NCBI GenBank assembly: GCA_040391605.1 | Contig: JBEBXK010000004.1 | Span: forward strand, 87,342-151,341 | DNA: 64,000 nucleotides | Direction: 5' to 3' | Origin: Vulgatibacter incomptus_A | GTDB lineage: Bacteria > Myxococcota > Myxococcia > Myxococcales > Vulgatibacteraceae | In this document: piece after piece, positions 43,944 to 55,700 of the stretch | Position numbering within the stretch: position 1 is the stretch's first letter | Layout: each line of letters opens with the position of its first letter | Translations under genes and position numbers: made by a program | Notes under the pieces: model-generated | Databases searched by the model: none | Told to the model about the DNA's origin: nothing | The model's input: the letters and a program-made list of their open reading frames with translations, nothing else

Positions 43944-45596
43944 TCACAGAATGGCGGGACGCTGGCCGAAGCCCAGGGTGGGCGAGAGCGAGCGCTCGCC
44001 TTCGGAGCCGGTGCCGAGCTGACCGCTCTCGTTGTTGCCCCAGCAGTAGGTGAGGCCGTCGAGGGTCAGGCCACAGCCGTGGGCCCTGCCGTGGACGAGG
44101 CGGGACCAGCGCAGGCTACCACCCCCCACCAACCCCGGCGTCTCCCGCCGCGCGCCGGCGTCGCCGGTTCCCACCTGCCCGTCGGCGTTAGCGCCCCAGC
44201 CATAGGCCTGGCCGTCGACGGTGATGGCGCTGGAGTTCGCCCCGCCTGCAGCGATGAGCGAGAAGCGAGCGACGGTGCTGACGGCTTGTACTGAAGCGTC
44301 TTCTCCCGGGCGGCCCAGCTCCCCGGTGGCGTTGGCCCCCCAGCAGGAGGCGACGCCTTCGATGCTGAGGCCACAGCCGTGCCCGGCGCCGAGGGCGATG
44401 GCGTAGAAGGGCTGCTGGCTCTGGACCTCCACCGGCGTCGAAGCGTCCGCGCCCTTGCTGCCCCTGCCGAGCTGGCCCTCGGCATCGCTGCCCCAGCACC
44501 AGGCCTTGCCGGCAGCGTCGAGGGCGCAGGTGGTGGAGCCCGCCGCGAAGATCGACTCGAAGGAATGATCGCCCTCGACGGCCGAGGCAGTCGACCAGCC
44601 GCCGGTCCCCTCCGAGCGTCCGAGCTGGCCCCGATCGTTCTCCCCCCAGCAGAAGGCAGCCCCCGCGTCGGTGAGACCGCAGCCGTGTCGATCGCCGAGG
44701 ACGATCGAGGCGAGGGCGGGGACGTCGACCCGCGATGGCGCCGGTCCGGACGAAGCGCGGCCCCAACAATCCACCGCGCCCTCGTCCGTGCGGGCGCAGC
44801 TCGTCCCCTCCCCAGCGACGATCTCGACCCACTTCTCCTCCGTGTCGACCTTGCGCGGGACGGTGGTGCCACCGCCGTCGCTGCCGAGCTCAGAGGCGGC
44901 GTTGCTCCCCCAGCAATAGGCCGAACCCGCGTTGGTGAGGCCACAGCCGTGGCTCGCTCCGGCGGCGAGGTCCACGAAGCGATAGACCGTCCCTGCCGAG
45001 GCGCGCTTGGTGAACGAGCCGAGGGTGGCCCGCACCTCGAGGTGGCCGAGGAGGAGGCCCCGCGCCACGCCGTCCTCGTCGATGGTCGCCACCGACGGAT
45101 CGCTGGAGCTCCACTCGACGGGCCGGCGCTTCAGTTCCACGCCGTTCTCGGCCCGGACCGAGGCCTCGAGGCGCAGGGTGCCCTCCAGCGGGATCTCGAT
45201 GGGATTGGTGGCGATGAAGAGGGCGGCCGGCTCCAGTTCGCGGACCACCACCGCGAGGGAGGCCTTCTTTCCGCCGGCAGAGGCCGTGATGATCGCGCTC
45301 CCGAAGTACTCCGCTCGGACCAGCCCGTTCGGCTCCACCGAGACCACCTCGGCATCGCTGGAGCTCCAGGTGATCTCCGCCTCGAGCGGCTCGTCCTTGT
45401 GGTTGAGCGCCGTGGCGAAGAGGGCCTTGCTCTGCCCCTCGTCCAGGTCGACATCCTCCGAGGGCTCGATGCGGATCTTCGAGACCGCCGCGGCGTCCGG
45501 CCCGTCGTCGCCGCAGGCCGTGGCCGCCAGCGCCGCGGGGATCGAGGTCAGGAGCAGGGCCAGCGCGATTCTCGACTGCGGACGAGTGTGGGTCAT
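43944..45596 (-). CDS. Lipoprotein with two BIG2-like domains and RCC1 repeats
   Basis: The start at 45596 has GAGG six bases upstream; the signal ends AATACGDD (Cys 28). Two Ig-like BIG2 domains follow (residues ~38-200), recognisable by ITWSSSDAEVVSVEPNGLV and VEWSSSDPSVATIDEDGVA. About seven RCC1-type repeats come next, each with the pattern GxxHGCGLTxxGxxxCWGxNxxGQLG. The Cys in each blade probably stabilises a secreted propeller, as seen in myxobacterial proteins. It is probably surface exposed and involved in binding. It lies 66 bp downstream of lon on the same strand but is functionally unrelated. Confidence 0.88.
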   Translation of the reverse strand: MTHTRPQSRIALALLLTSIPAALAATACGDDGPDAAAVSKIRIEPSEDVDLDEGQSKALFATALNHKDEPLEAEITWSSSDAEVVSVEPNGLVRAEYFGSAIITASAGGKKASLAVVVRELEPAALFIATNPIEIPLEGTLRLEASVRAENGVELKRRPVEWSSSDPSVATIDEDGVARGLLLGHLEVRATLGSFTKRASAGTVYRFVDLAAGASHGCGLTNAGSAYCWGSNAASELGSDGGGTTVPRKVDTEEKWVEIVAGEGTSCARTDEGAVDCWGRASSGPAPSRVDVPALASIVLGDRHGCGLTDAGAAFCWGENDRGQLGRSEGTGGWSTASAVEGDHSFESIFAAGSTTCALDAAGKAWCWGSDAEGQLGRGSKGADASTPVEVQSQQPFYAIALGAGHGCGLSIEGVASCWGANATGELGRPGEDASVQAVSTVARFSLIAAGGANSSAITVDGQAYGWGANADGQVGTGDAGARRETPGLVGGGSLRWSRLVHGRAHGCGLTLDGLTYCWGNNESGQLGTGSEGERSLSPTLGFGQRPAIL

Positions 45597-45662
45597 CGTG
45601 ATCCTCGGGCGACGGAGAATTGGACCACGAACCATACAACAGCCGCGCCATTTGAGAGGCCC

Positions 45663-48281
45663 TCACATCAGCGGGGGGCCGAGCTCCTCCCGCTGGGAGG
45701 CGGGGAGGCTCGCCGGCTCCAGCGACTCGGCGAGGGCGTCGTCCACCGTGTCGAGGAAGATGAAGTGCATCGCCTCGCGGACCTCGTCCGGCACCTCCTC
45801 CAAGGCGCCCTCGTTCCTTCGAGGCAGGAGGACCTCGCGAATCCCCGCCCGATAGGCGCCCAGGACCTTGTCGCGGATGCCGCCCACCGGAAGGACCTTG
45901 CCGCGCAGGGTGATCTCGCCGGTCATCGCGACGTCGGGCCGCACCGCGCGGCCGCTGGCCAATGAGACCAGCGCCACGAGGAGCGCCACCCCTGCCGACG
46001 GCCCATCCTTGGGGATCGCGCCGGCAGGAACGTGGACGTGCAGGGTCTTGCGCAGGAGCGTCCGCGGCTCGACGCCGACCTTGGCGGAGTTGGAGCGAAG
46101 CCAGCTCAGCGCGGCCTGGGCCGACTCCCGCATCACGTCGCCGAGCATGCCGGTGAGGATCAGCTCCTCCTTGCGGCCGGGCATGATCGCGGCCTCGACG
46201 AAGATGATGTCACCGCCGGCGGGGGTCCAGGCGAGGCCCGTGGCGATCCCCGGGCGATCGATCCGCTCGGTGACCTCGTCAAAGAAGCGACGTGGCCCCA
46301 GGTATTCGTGGAGGTCGTCGTCCTTCACCGTGATCGTCCCCTTGGCGCCCTCGCCGATCCGCCGCGCCACCTTGCGGAGGATGGTCGCGATCTCTCGCTC
46401 CATGTTCCGCACCCCGGCCTCGCGGGTGTACTCGCGGATGATCCGGCGGAGGATCTCGTCGTCCAAGACGATCTCCTCGGGGCGCAGGCCGTGGCTGGAG
46501 AGCTCCAGCGGCAGCAGGTGCCGCCGCGCGATCTGCACCTTCTCCTCGTCGGTGTAGCCGACCAGCCGCACGATCTCCATGCGGTCGAGGAGCGCCGGCG
46601 GGATCGGCTCGATGGTGTTGGCGGTGCAGATGAAGAGCACCTGGCTGAGATCCGCCGGGACCCCGAGGTAGGTGTCGACGAAGGCGTGGTTCTGGGCCGG
46701 GTCGAGGACCTCGATCAGCGCCGCGGAGGGATCGCCGTGAAAGCCCGTCCCCAACTTGTCGATCTCATCGAGCATGAAGACCGGATCGGCGACGCCGACC
46801 CGCCGCAGCGCCTGGATGATCCGCCCGGGCATCGCGCCGATATACGTCCGCCGATGCCCGCGGATCTCGGCCTCGTCCTGGATGCCGCCGAGGGAGGCCC
46901 TGGCGAACTCCCGCCCCAGCGCTCTGGCGATCGATTGGCCGAGGGAGGTCTTCCCCGTGCCCGGAGGCCCCACCAGGCAGAGGATCGGCTCGCGACGGAT
47001 CTCCCGGCGCCGGATGCCCTCCTTCTTCTCGGCAGGCGCGCCATCGGGCTTCTCCACTGGCGCACCATCAGGCGGAGGGTTCGTCGGCGAGCGCTGCGAC
47101 GCCGAGGCCTTCCGTGAATCTGGCGGCTCCTTCGATGCCGACGCCTGCCGCGAGGTCGAGGTGCCGGCCGAAGCAGTGGACCCCTGCGAAGGTGAAGCAG
47201 CAGCTCCCCGCGCCGCCGCGGCCTCTGCCCTTCGCTCCTGGCGGAGCTTCTTCACGGCGAGGTGGTCGAGGATCCGATCCTTGATCTTGTCGAGGTCGTA
47301 ATGATCCTCGTCCAGAATCTCCCGCGCCTCCCGGAGGTCGATGGGGCCGCCGGTGGTCTTCTGCCAGGGTACGGAGAGGAGCCACTCGAGGTAGGTGCGG
47401 ATCATCCCGTGCTCAGGAGAGACGTCCGGGATGCGCTCCAGCCGCCCCAGCTCCCGCTCGGCCTCCCGCTTCGCCTCCTCCGGCAGCCGGGCCTCCTCCA
47501 TCTTCTTGCGCAGATCCTGCGCCTCGTCTCCGGTCTCCCCCAGCTCCTCCTGAATGGCCCGCAGGCGCTCGCGCAGGACGTATTCACGCTGCGTGTCTGA
47601 TATCTTGACATTCGTCTGATCGACGATGCGCTGCTCGAGCTCGCGGACGGCCAGATCCTGCTGCATCACCTCCACCAGGCGGTGGAGCCTGCCAACCACC
47701 GAGTCGATCTCGAGGAGCTCCTGCCGCGCCTCGAGGGAGAGCGGGATCGTCGTCGAGAGCAGGTAGGTCACCTGCAGCGGATCGTCGAAGGCCAGGATCG
47801 CCATGGCCAGCTCATCGGGGAGCTCGGGCGTGAGCTGGGCGAGCTTGCCGAAGATGTCCTTCACCGTGCGGGTGAGGGCGTCGATCTCGGGTCCCATGGG
47901 CGCCGGCTCCTCCGGAGCCGGCTGGATCTTCGCGACGACGTAGGGTTCGAACGCCAGATACCGGTCGATCCGGATGCGACCGAGGCCCTGGACCACGAGC
48001 TGGATCATGCCGTTCTCGCTTCGATGGATCTGGCGGATGACCGCCGAGGTCCCCACCCGATAGAGATCCTCGGGCTTCTCCGGCACCCCCTCCTCTGTCC
48101 GCTGGGCGACCAACGCGATCAGCCGGTTGGTGTGCATCACCTCTTCGACCAGCCGGATGGAGCGCTCCTGCCCCACCGAGATCGGCACCACCGCCAGCGG
48201 GAAGACCACGGCCCCGCGAATCGGCAAGACAGGGAGCTCGCCGGGTATCTCGATTGCTTCCGGCTGCTCGTTCTCATTCAT
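45663..48281 (-). CDS. lon: ATP-dependent Lon protease with a long disordered linker
   Basis: The 872-residue LonA has the N-terminal substrate-recognition domain (ELPVLPIRGAVVFPLAVVPI) and a coiled coil. The AAA+ module has Walker A GPPGTGKTS (438-446) and Walker B VFMLDEIDKL. The protease domain carries Ser762 (KDGPSAG) and Lys805 (GIRDK). It degrades unfolded and regulatory proteins. Unusually, residues ~351-428, between the linker helix and the Walker A strand, form an Ala/Ser/Pro-rich low-complexity insertion not found in typical 780-820 aa Lon. The gene is divergent from the histidine kinase gene with 214 bp between; the ribosome binding site is weak. Confidence 0.97.
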   Translation of the reverse strand: MNENEQPEAIEIPGELPVLPIRGAVVFPLAVVPISVGQERSIRLVEEVMHTNRLIALVAQRTEEGVPEKPEDLYRVGTSAVIRQIHRSENGMIQLVVQGLGRIRIDRYLAFEPYVVAKIQPAPEEPAPMGPEIDALTRTVKDIFGKLAQLTPELPDELAMAILAFDDPLQVTYLLSTTIPLSLEARQELLEIDSVVGRLHRLVEVMQQDLAVRELEQRIVDQTNVKISDTQREYVLRERLRAIQEELGETGDEAQDLRKKMEEARLPEEAKREAERELGRLERIPDVSPEHGMIRTYLEWLLSVPWQKTTGGPIDLREAREILDEDHYDLDKIKDRILDHLAVKKLRQERRAEAAAARGAAASPSQGSTASAGTSTSRQASASKEPPDSRKASASQRSPTNPPPDGAPVEKPDGAPAEKKEGIRRREIRREPILCLVGPPGTGKTSLGQSIARALGREFARASLGGIQDEAEIRGHRRTYIGAMPGRIIQALRRVGVADPVFMLDEIDKLGTGFHGDPSAALIEVLDPAQNHAFVDTYLGVPADLSQVLFICTANTIEPIPPALLDRMEIVRLVGYTDEEKVQIARRHLLPLELSSHGLRPEEIVLDDEILRRIIREYTREAGVRNMEREIATILRKVARRIGEGAKGTITVKDDDLHEYLGPRRFFDEVTERIDRPGIATGLAWTPAGGDIIFVEAAIMPGRKEELILTGMLGDVMRESAQAALSWLRSNSAKVGVEPRTLLRKTLHVHVPAGAIPKDGPSAGVALLVALVSLASGRAVRPDVAMTGEITLRGKVLPVGGIRDKVLGAYRAGIREVLLPRRNEGALEEVPDEVREAMHFIFLDTVDDALAESLEPASLPASQREELGPPLM

Positions 48282-48495
48282 CGAAGAAAACCCCCGATCG
48301 GTGTTGGGATTTCGTGGTGGATGCGGCGTCTCCTTTCCTACGATGGGACCTCCCGGACCCCGCCGCCACCCGAATGAGACAAGCGCTTCGTAGCCGGGCC
48401 GACAATGACTCTCGAAATGGGCTGGCGGATCGCTTCATCGCGGGCAAGCTACGAAGTGGGCGAATCCTGGTCGAGCGCTCGGGGAGGCGCAGAGC

Positions 48496-51003
<2,508 letters not shown>

Positions 51004-51006
<3 letters not shown>

Positions 51007-51179
51007 GAGGCCGTACTGCATAGCCTGCCTACTGCGGCGAACGATCCGGGGCTACGGACGGCGTGCTCACTCTTCGCTCCTGCGACGTGGCTACGGCCAC
51101 GCCTCGTCGCTCATCCACGCCACAGGCGTGGCGCGCGCCGCCCTCGCCTCGCTACGGCGCCATGCAGTACGGCCTCCTA
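51004..51179. mobile_element. Inverted-repeat element (176 bp) supplying both convergent stop codons
   Basis: The perfect 18-bp terminal inverted repeats are TAGGAGGCCGTACTGCAT (51004-51021) and its complement (51162-51179). The outermost TAG of each end is the stop codon of the flanking gene: the kinase on the plus strand and mgtE on the minus strand. The interior has small hairpins (for example CCACGCC-ACA-GGCGTGG) and no open frame. The 140-bp span between arms is too long for an ordinary terminator loop, so a MITE- or REP-like element is the better reading. Confidence 0.65.
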
Positions 51180-52514
51180 GAGGAGCGTGCCGGCCAGGAT
51201 GAGCTGCGCCGCGGTGAAGTAGATCACCAGCCCCGAGACGTCCACCAGGGTGGCGACGAAGGGCGCGGAGGCGCTGGCGGGATCGAAGCCCAGGCGGCGC
51301 AGGAGGAAGGGCAGCATCGAACCTGCCAGCGTGCCCCAGGTGACCACGCCGATCAGGCTGAAGGCCACGGTGGACGCCACCAGCAGGTAATGCTCGCCGT
51401 AGGCGTGGAAGACGTGCTCCCAGGCGTAGATCCGGAGGAAGCCGATAGACGCCAGGAGGACGCCGAGGACGAGGCCCGACGCGAGCTCCCGATGGATCAC
51501 CCTCCACCAATCTTTGAGGCGGACCTCGCCCAGGGCCATCGCCCGGATCACCAGGGTGGTCGCCTGCGAGCCTGCGTTTCCACCGCTGGAGATGATCAGC
51601 GGCACGAAGAGCGCCAGGACCACCGCCCGCGCGATCTCATGCTCGTAATAGCCCATGGCCGTGGCGGTGAGCATCTCGCCGAGGAAGAGCGCCGCCAGCC
51701 AGCCGCCGCGCTTGCGCACCATCGCCAGGAAGGGCGTGCGCAGATAGGGCATGTCCAGGGCTTCCATGCCGCCGAGCTTCTGGATGTCCTCGGTGGCCTC
51801 CTCCTCCACCACGTCGACGATGTCGTCCGACGTGACGATGCCCTTCATCCGCCCCTCGCCGTCCAGGACGGGGAGCGCCATCAGGCCGCGCTGGGCGAAG
51901 ATCCGCGCCACCGCCTCCTGATCCATGTTCTCGGGGACGGAGATCACGTCGGTCTGCATCACGTCCGCCACGTGCTTCTCCGGCGGCGCGACGAAGAGCT
52001 CCCGAAACGAGACGACGCCCAGCAGCCGCTGCATCCCGTCGAGGACGTAGGCGTAGTAGATGGTCTCGAGCTGGTTGCGAGCCTGCCGCCGCAGGTAGCT
52101 GATCGCCTCGTCCACCGTGGCGTCGGGCCGCACCCTGGCGAAGCGAGGGCTCATCAGGCCGCCGGCGGCGTCCTCGGCATAGGCCAGCAGGCCGCCCACC
52201 TCGTGGCGCGAGATCGCGTCCAGCAGCGCGAGCAGGGTCGATCGCTCCTCGGGGTCGACCTCCTGGAGGAGATCGGCGGCGTCGTCTGGCGCGAGAGCCT
52301 TGAGCCAGAGCCTGCGCGAGTGGGGCGGCACCGCGACCAGCAGCGCCGCCTGATCGTGGGCGCTCAGCTCGAGGAAGAAGTCCTCGGCGTCGTCCCTGGG
52401 GAGGAGCTGAAAGCCCTCTGCCCGATCGCCGGCGCTGAGGACCGGCCAGGCGACCCGAAGCTCGTCAGGGCTGATCGGCTCGGGATCGAGCAGATGTGGT
52501 TCGGGGGCGGACAC
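51177..52514 (-). CDS. mgtE: Magnesium transporter MgtE
   Basis: The product has the N-terminal helical superhelix domain (LPRDDAEDFFLELSAHDQAA, APDDAADLLQEVDPEE) and two CBS domains (LMSPRFARVRPDATVDEAI; VMQTDVISVPENMDQEA). The five-helix channel follows with the family signature FVPLIISSGGNAGSQATTL. These parts gate Mg2+ uptake by cytosolic Mg2+. Two GTG starts are possible; 52514 is chosen because GGAGG lies 8 bases before it, while that sequence overlaps the other (52523). Its last codon pair is followed by TAG from the inverted-repeat element. Confidence 0.94.
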   Translation of the reverse strand: MSAPEPHLLDPEPISPDELRVAWPVLSAGDRAEGFQLLPRDDAEDFFLELSAHDQAALLVAVPPHSRRLWLKALAPDDAADLLQEVDPEERSTLLALLDAISRHEVGGLLAYAEDAAGGLMSPRFARVRPDATVDEAISYLRRQARNQLETIYYAYVLDGMQRLLGVVSFRELFVAPPEKHVADVMQTDVISVPENMDQEAVARIFAQRGLMALPVLDGEGRMKGIVTSDDIVDVVEEEATEDIQKLGGMEALDMPYLRTPFLAMVRKRGGWLAALFLGEMLTATAMGYYEHEIARAVVLALFVPLIISSGGNAGSQATTLVIRAMALGEVRLKDWWRVIHRELASGLVLGVLLASIGFLRIYAWEHVFHAYGEHYLLVASTVAFSLIGVVTWGTLAGSMLPFLLRRLGFDPASASAPFVATLVDVSGLVIYFTAAQLILAGTLL

Positions 52515-52659
52515 TTGAGCCACCTCCGTCCACTGGTGCGCAGGTCGACATGGGGCGGCAACCTAACGCCGCGCCCCTACGAGCGCAAGAAAGCCATGGC
52601 TCAGGCGCTGCGAGCCGGAGGCGAGCGAACGCTAGGAGGAGCCGTAGCGCGCAGCGCGC

Positions 52660-52702
52660 GTGAAAAAACCGCCCCCGCCTTGCATGAGGGCGGTCTTTTC
52701 AC
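52660..52702. terminator. Hairpin terminator, copy 1
   Basis: The stem is GTGAAAAAACCGCCC (52660-52674) paired with GGGCGGTCTTTTCAC (52688-52702), with one mismatch. A-runs and T-runs at the stem base make it bidirectional. Confidence 0.8.
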
Positions 52703-52759
52703 AGGCTCTGAGAGTTCGTGAAGAAATCACGAACTCTGCGAGCCGGAGGCGAGCGAACG

Positions 52760-55700
52760 CTAGAAGGAGCCGTAGCGCGCAGCGCGCGTGAAAAAACCGC
52801 CCCCGCCTTGCATGAGGGCGGTTTTTTCACAGGCTCCGAGTTCGAGGAGGCCGGCGGAAGGCTCCGCCGCCAGAAGCCTCTCCACCGTTGCAGGATGGCA
52901 GGTGAAGACGATGAGCTGGTGCTCCCGGCCGTGGTCGGCGAGGACCGCGGCGGTGGCGGTCGCGCGCTCGGGGTCGAAGTTGGCCATCACGTCGTCCATC
53001 AGCAGGGGGAGCCGGGTGCCCTGCTCCGCGAAGGCGGCAGCGAGGCCGAGGCGCACGCAGACGTAGAGCTGCTCCCGGGTGCCGCGGCTCAAGGCGCCGG
53101 CGGCGAGCCGCTGCCCCCGCCGGTCGAGGACCTCGACCCCGTCGCCCTCCATCGTCTGCAAGATCGCCGAGTAGCGCCCGCCGGTGATCCGTTCGAAGGC
53201 CTCGCCTGCGTGGCGCAGCACGGCGGGCTGGCGGTCGCGCCTCATGTCTTCGAGAGAGACCTGGAGAAGGCGCTCGAGGAGCGCCGCCATCCGCCAACGC
53301 TCCGCCGCCGCCGCGATCTCCGCCCGATGCTCTTCGATGGCGCTGGCGATCCGGTGCACGTCGGCGGAGACCTCGAGGTCCTCACGCTCGCGCCGCTGGA
53401 TGGCGAGCTGCCTGGTGAGCTCCTCCACCGCCGCGCCCGCCTCCTCCTCGTCGGCCGAGGCCTCCTCCACCGCCTCCTCCCAACGCACCTTCTCGCCAGT
53501 GGCGAGTTCGGCCCGGGCCACGCGCGCCTCCTCGCCGTCGCCCAGCCGCTCCTCGATGGCTCGCTCCGCTCCTCGCAGCTCTTCGAGGGCCTCGCCGCGC
53601 CGCCGCTCCACATCCACCAACGAGGCCAGCTCCTCGCGGCTCGACACACCGGCCTCAATGAGGAGGCCGTCACGCTCTGCCTCGAGCCGCCGCCGCTCGG
53701 CCTCGAGCCTTTCGCGATCGACCTCCATCTTGCGGAGCTGGGCCTCCAGCAGGCGCCGATCCTCGGCGCGGGCTCGTTCCTGCGCCGCCCGATCGGCGAT
53801 CCGCGCGAGGGCCTCCCTCCCCTCACCCTCGATCCCTGCCAAGGCGGCGAGGGCACGCACCGCCGCCTCCCATCCGCGCAGCGCCGCGACCAGGCGATCC
53901 CGCTCCTGCTCATCGCGCCCACTCTGATCCAGCGCCTCGATCACCTCATCGATCCGCTGCAGCCTCTCTCGGGCCGCCTCGGGCCGGAGGATCGGCTGCG
54001 AGTCTCCGTCGCCATGCAGAGCCTCCGGCTCCTTCCCGCCGTGCCTGGCGCCCGGCTCTCTCCCGCCGTCCAGGAGATCCGCGATCTCCACCGTCCAGGA
54101 GGACTCGAGCGCGCGGGCCCCTTCTGCCAACGCCCCCGCGGCTGCCTGCGCCGTCTCGACCCCATCCTCTGCGCTGATCCGAAGCCTTTCCTGCCGCGCC
54201 AGCTCGCGACCGAGCTCGTCCCAGCGATGGCGCCGCTCGCGATCCCGCTGCAGCGCACCGCTGGCTACCTCCACTGCCGCGGCGGTGGGCTCCTCCGCGA
54301 GGCCGACGGCTTCCGCATGCACTCGAAGCGCGGCTTCGATCGTTCGCAGGTCCTCCTCCACTCCGGACTCCGCGCCTTCCGACCCAAGGGATCGGCCATC
54401 TGATTGGCGGCCCCTCCCGCCACGAGCGAGGCGCCCAACCACGAGCATCGCCACACCGGCAGCGGCGGCGATGGCGGCGCCGACCGATTCGCCTCGAACC
54501 AGGGCCGCCACCGCGGCAGCGATGAAGATCCCCGCGACGATCCACGGGAGCGGACCTCCGCCCGAGCCCCCAGCGTCCCGATGCGACATGGCCAAGCCCT
54601 GATCGCGGATGGTCTGCAGCCTGCGGATCGTGTGCTCCCGATCCTCCCGGGCCCCGCGCAGTTCGGCGAGGGCGCCGCCGCGAAGCTCCAGGGCTTCCGC
54701 TGTCGGGGGCTCCTCCATCCCCTTCAACACCTCCCGCCTATCCTCGATCTCGTCGACCACCTTTCTATGGTCGTCTCGGGCGCGCTCGAGATTCGCCGAG
54801 GCGAGCGCTTCGCGACGCTCCCAATCACGGAAGCGAGAGGCGTAGCCGTCGATGGCCTCCCGCCTGGGGAGGGAGCGATCGATCGTCCTCACCCGCGACT
54901 CGTCCCATCCGGCGCCGAGGCCAGCGAGGAGGCCTTGTACCTCTGCCTCCCGCTGCTCGATCGCCGAGGTGAGCACAGGGATCCGCAGGCGATGATCCTC
55001 CACCAGCCGAGCCTCTTGCTCGAGGGCCAGGGCCCTCCCGGCGATCGAGGTCAAGGATGGATCCGGCGGGATCGCCGCGATCTCCTGCCCGAGCCGCTGC
55101 CGCTCTCCCTCGTCGCGCTCCTGCGCCCCCTCCCACTCGACGAGCTTCTCCGCCGCTGCATCGAAACGCGCCAGAAGCGCGCCAGCCGCCACCGAAGCGC
55201 CAGCCACCGATGCGTCGGCGACGAGAGCCGCGGCAGTCGGGAGAGCGGTGAGTCGCGCGATGGCGTCCCGGCGCCGGAGCTCCACGGGCCAGAGTGAGCG
55301 AAGCGCCTCCCACTTCGCCGCTTCGGCCCGTGCGCGCCGAGCTCGATCCTTCGCCTCCCCCAGAGCCTCGACGCCTCGCAGCTCCTCCTCGACCAGAGGG
55401 CCGTAGCTCTTCACCCGGGCCTTGGCGGACCTCAGCTCCTGTTCCAACTGCTCCAGCCGATGGGCCGCCTCCCGCAGCCGCCCCTTGCGCGGCGTGAGCT
55501 CCTCCTCCTTGGCCTTCTTCAGATCATCGACCAGCGAGGAGACCGAACGGCCCGCCCCAGCGAGGGCAGCGTCGAAGATCCGCCGCTCCATCTCCGAGCC
55601 GGTCAGCCCCCCGAAGTCCGCCAGCTCGTCCAGTCCGAAGGCGAAGACGTTGCGAAAGAGCTGGGCGTCCGTCTTGCCCAAGAGCGGATCGATGAGCTCC

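Larger units (their letters stand above)
52608..52840 (+). repeat. Two tandem copies of the dispersed repeat, each ending in a hairpin
   Basis: Each unit (period 128 bp, starts 52608 and 52736) contains CTGCGAGCCGGAGGCGAGCG, AACGCTAGRAGGAGCCGTAG, CGCGCAGCGCGCG and then a GTGAAAAAACCGCCC hairpin. Between them lies a perfect 11-bp hairpin AGAGTTCGTGA (52711-52721) with TCACGAACTCT (52727-52737). The second copy includes the stop codon and C-terminal codons of the YhaN-like gene. Degenerate copies occur at 10408, 11886, 14407, 20491 and 38501. Confidence 0.8.
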
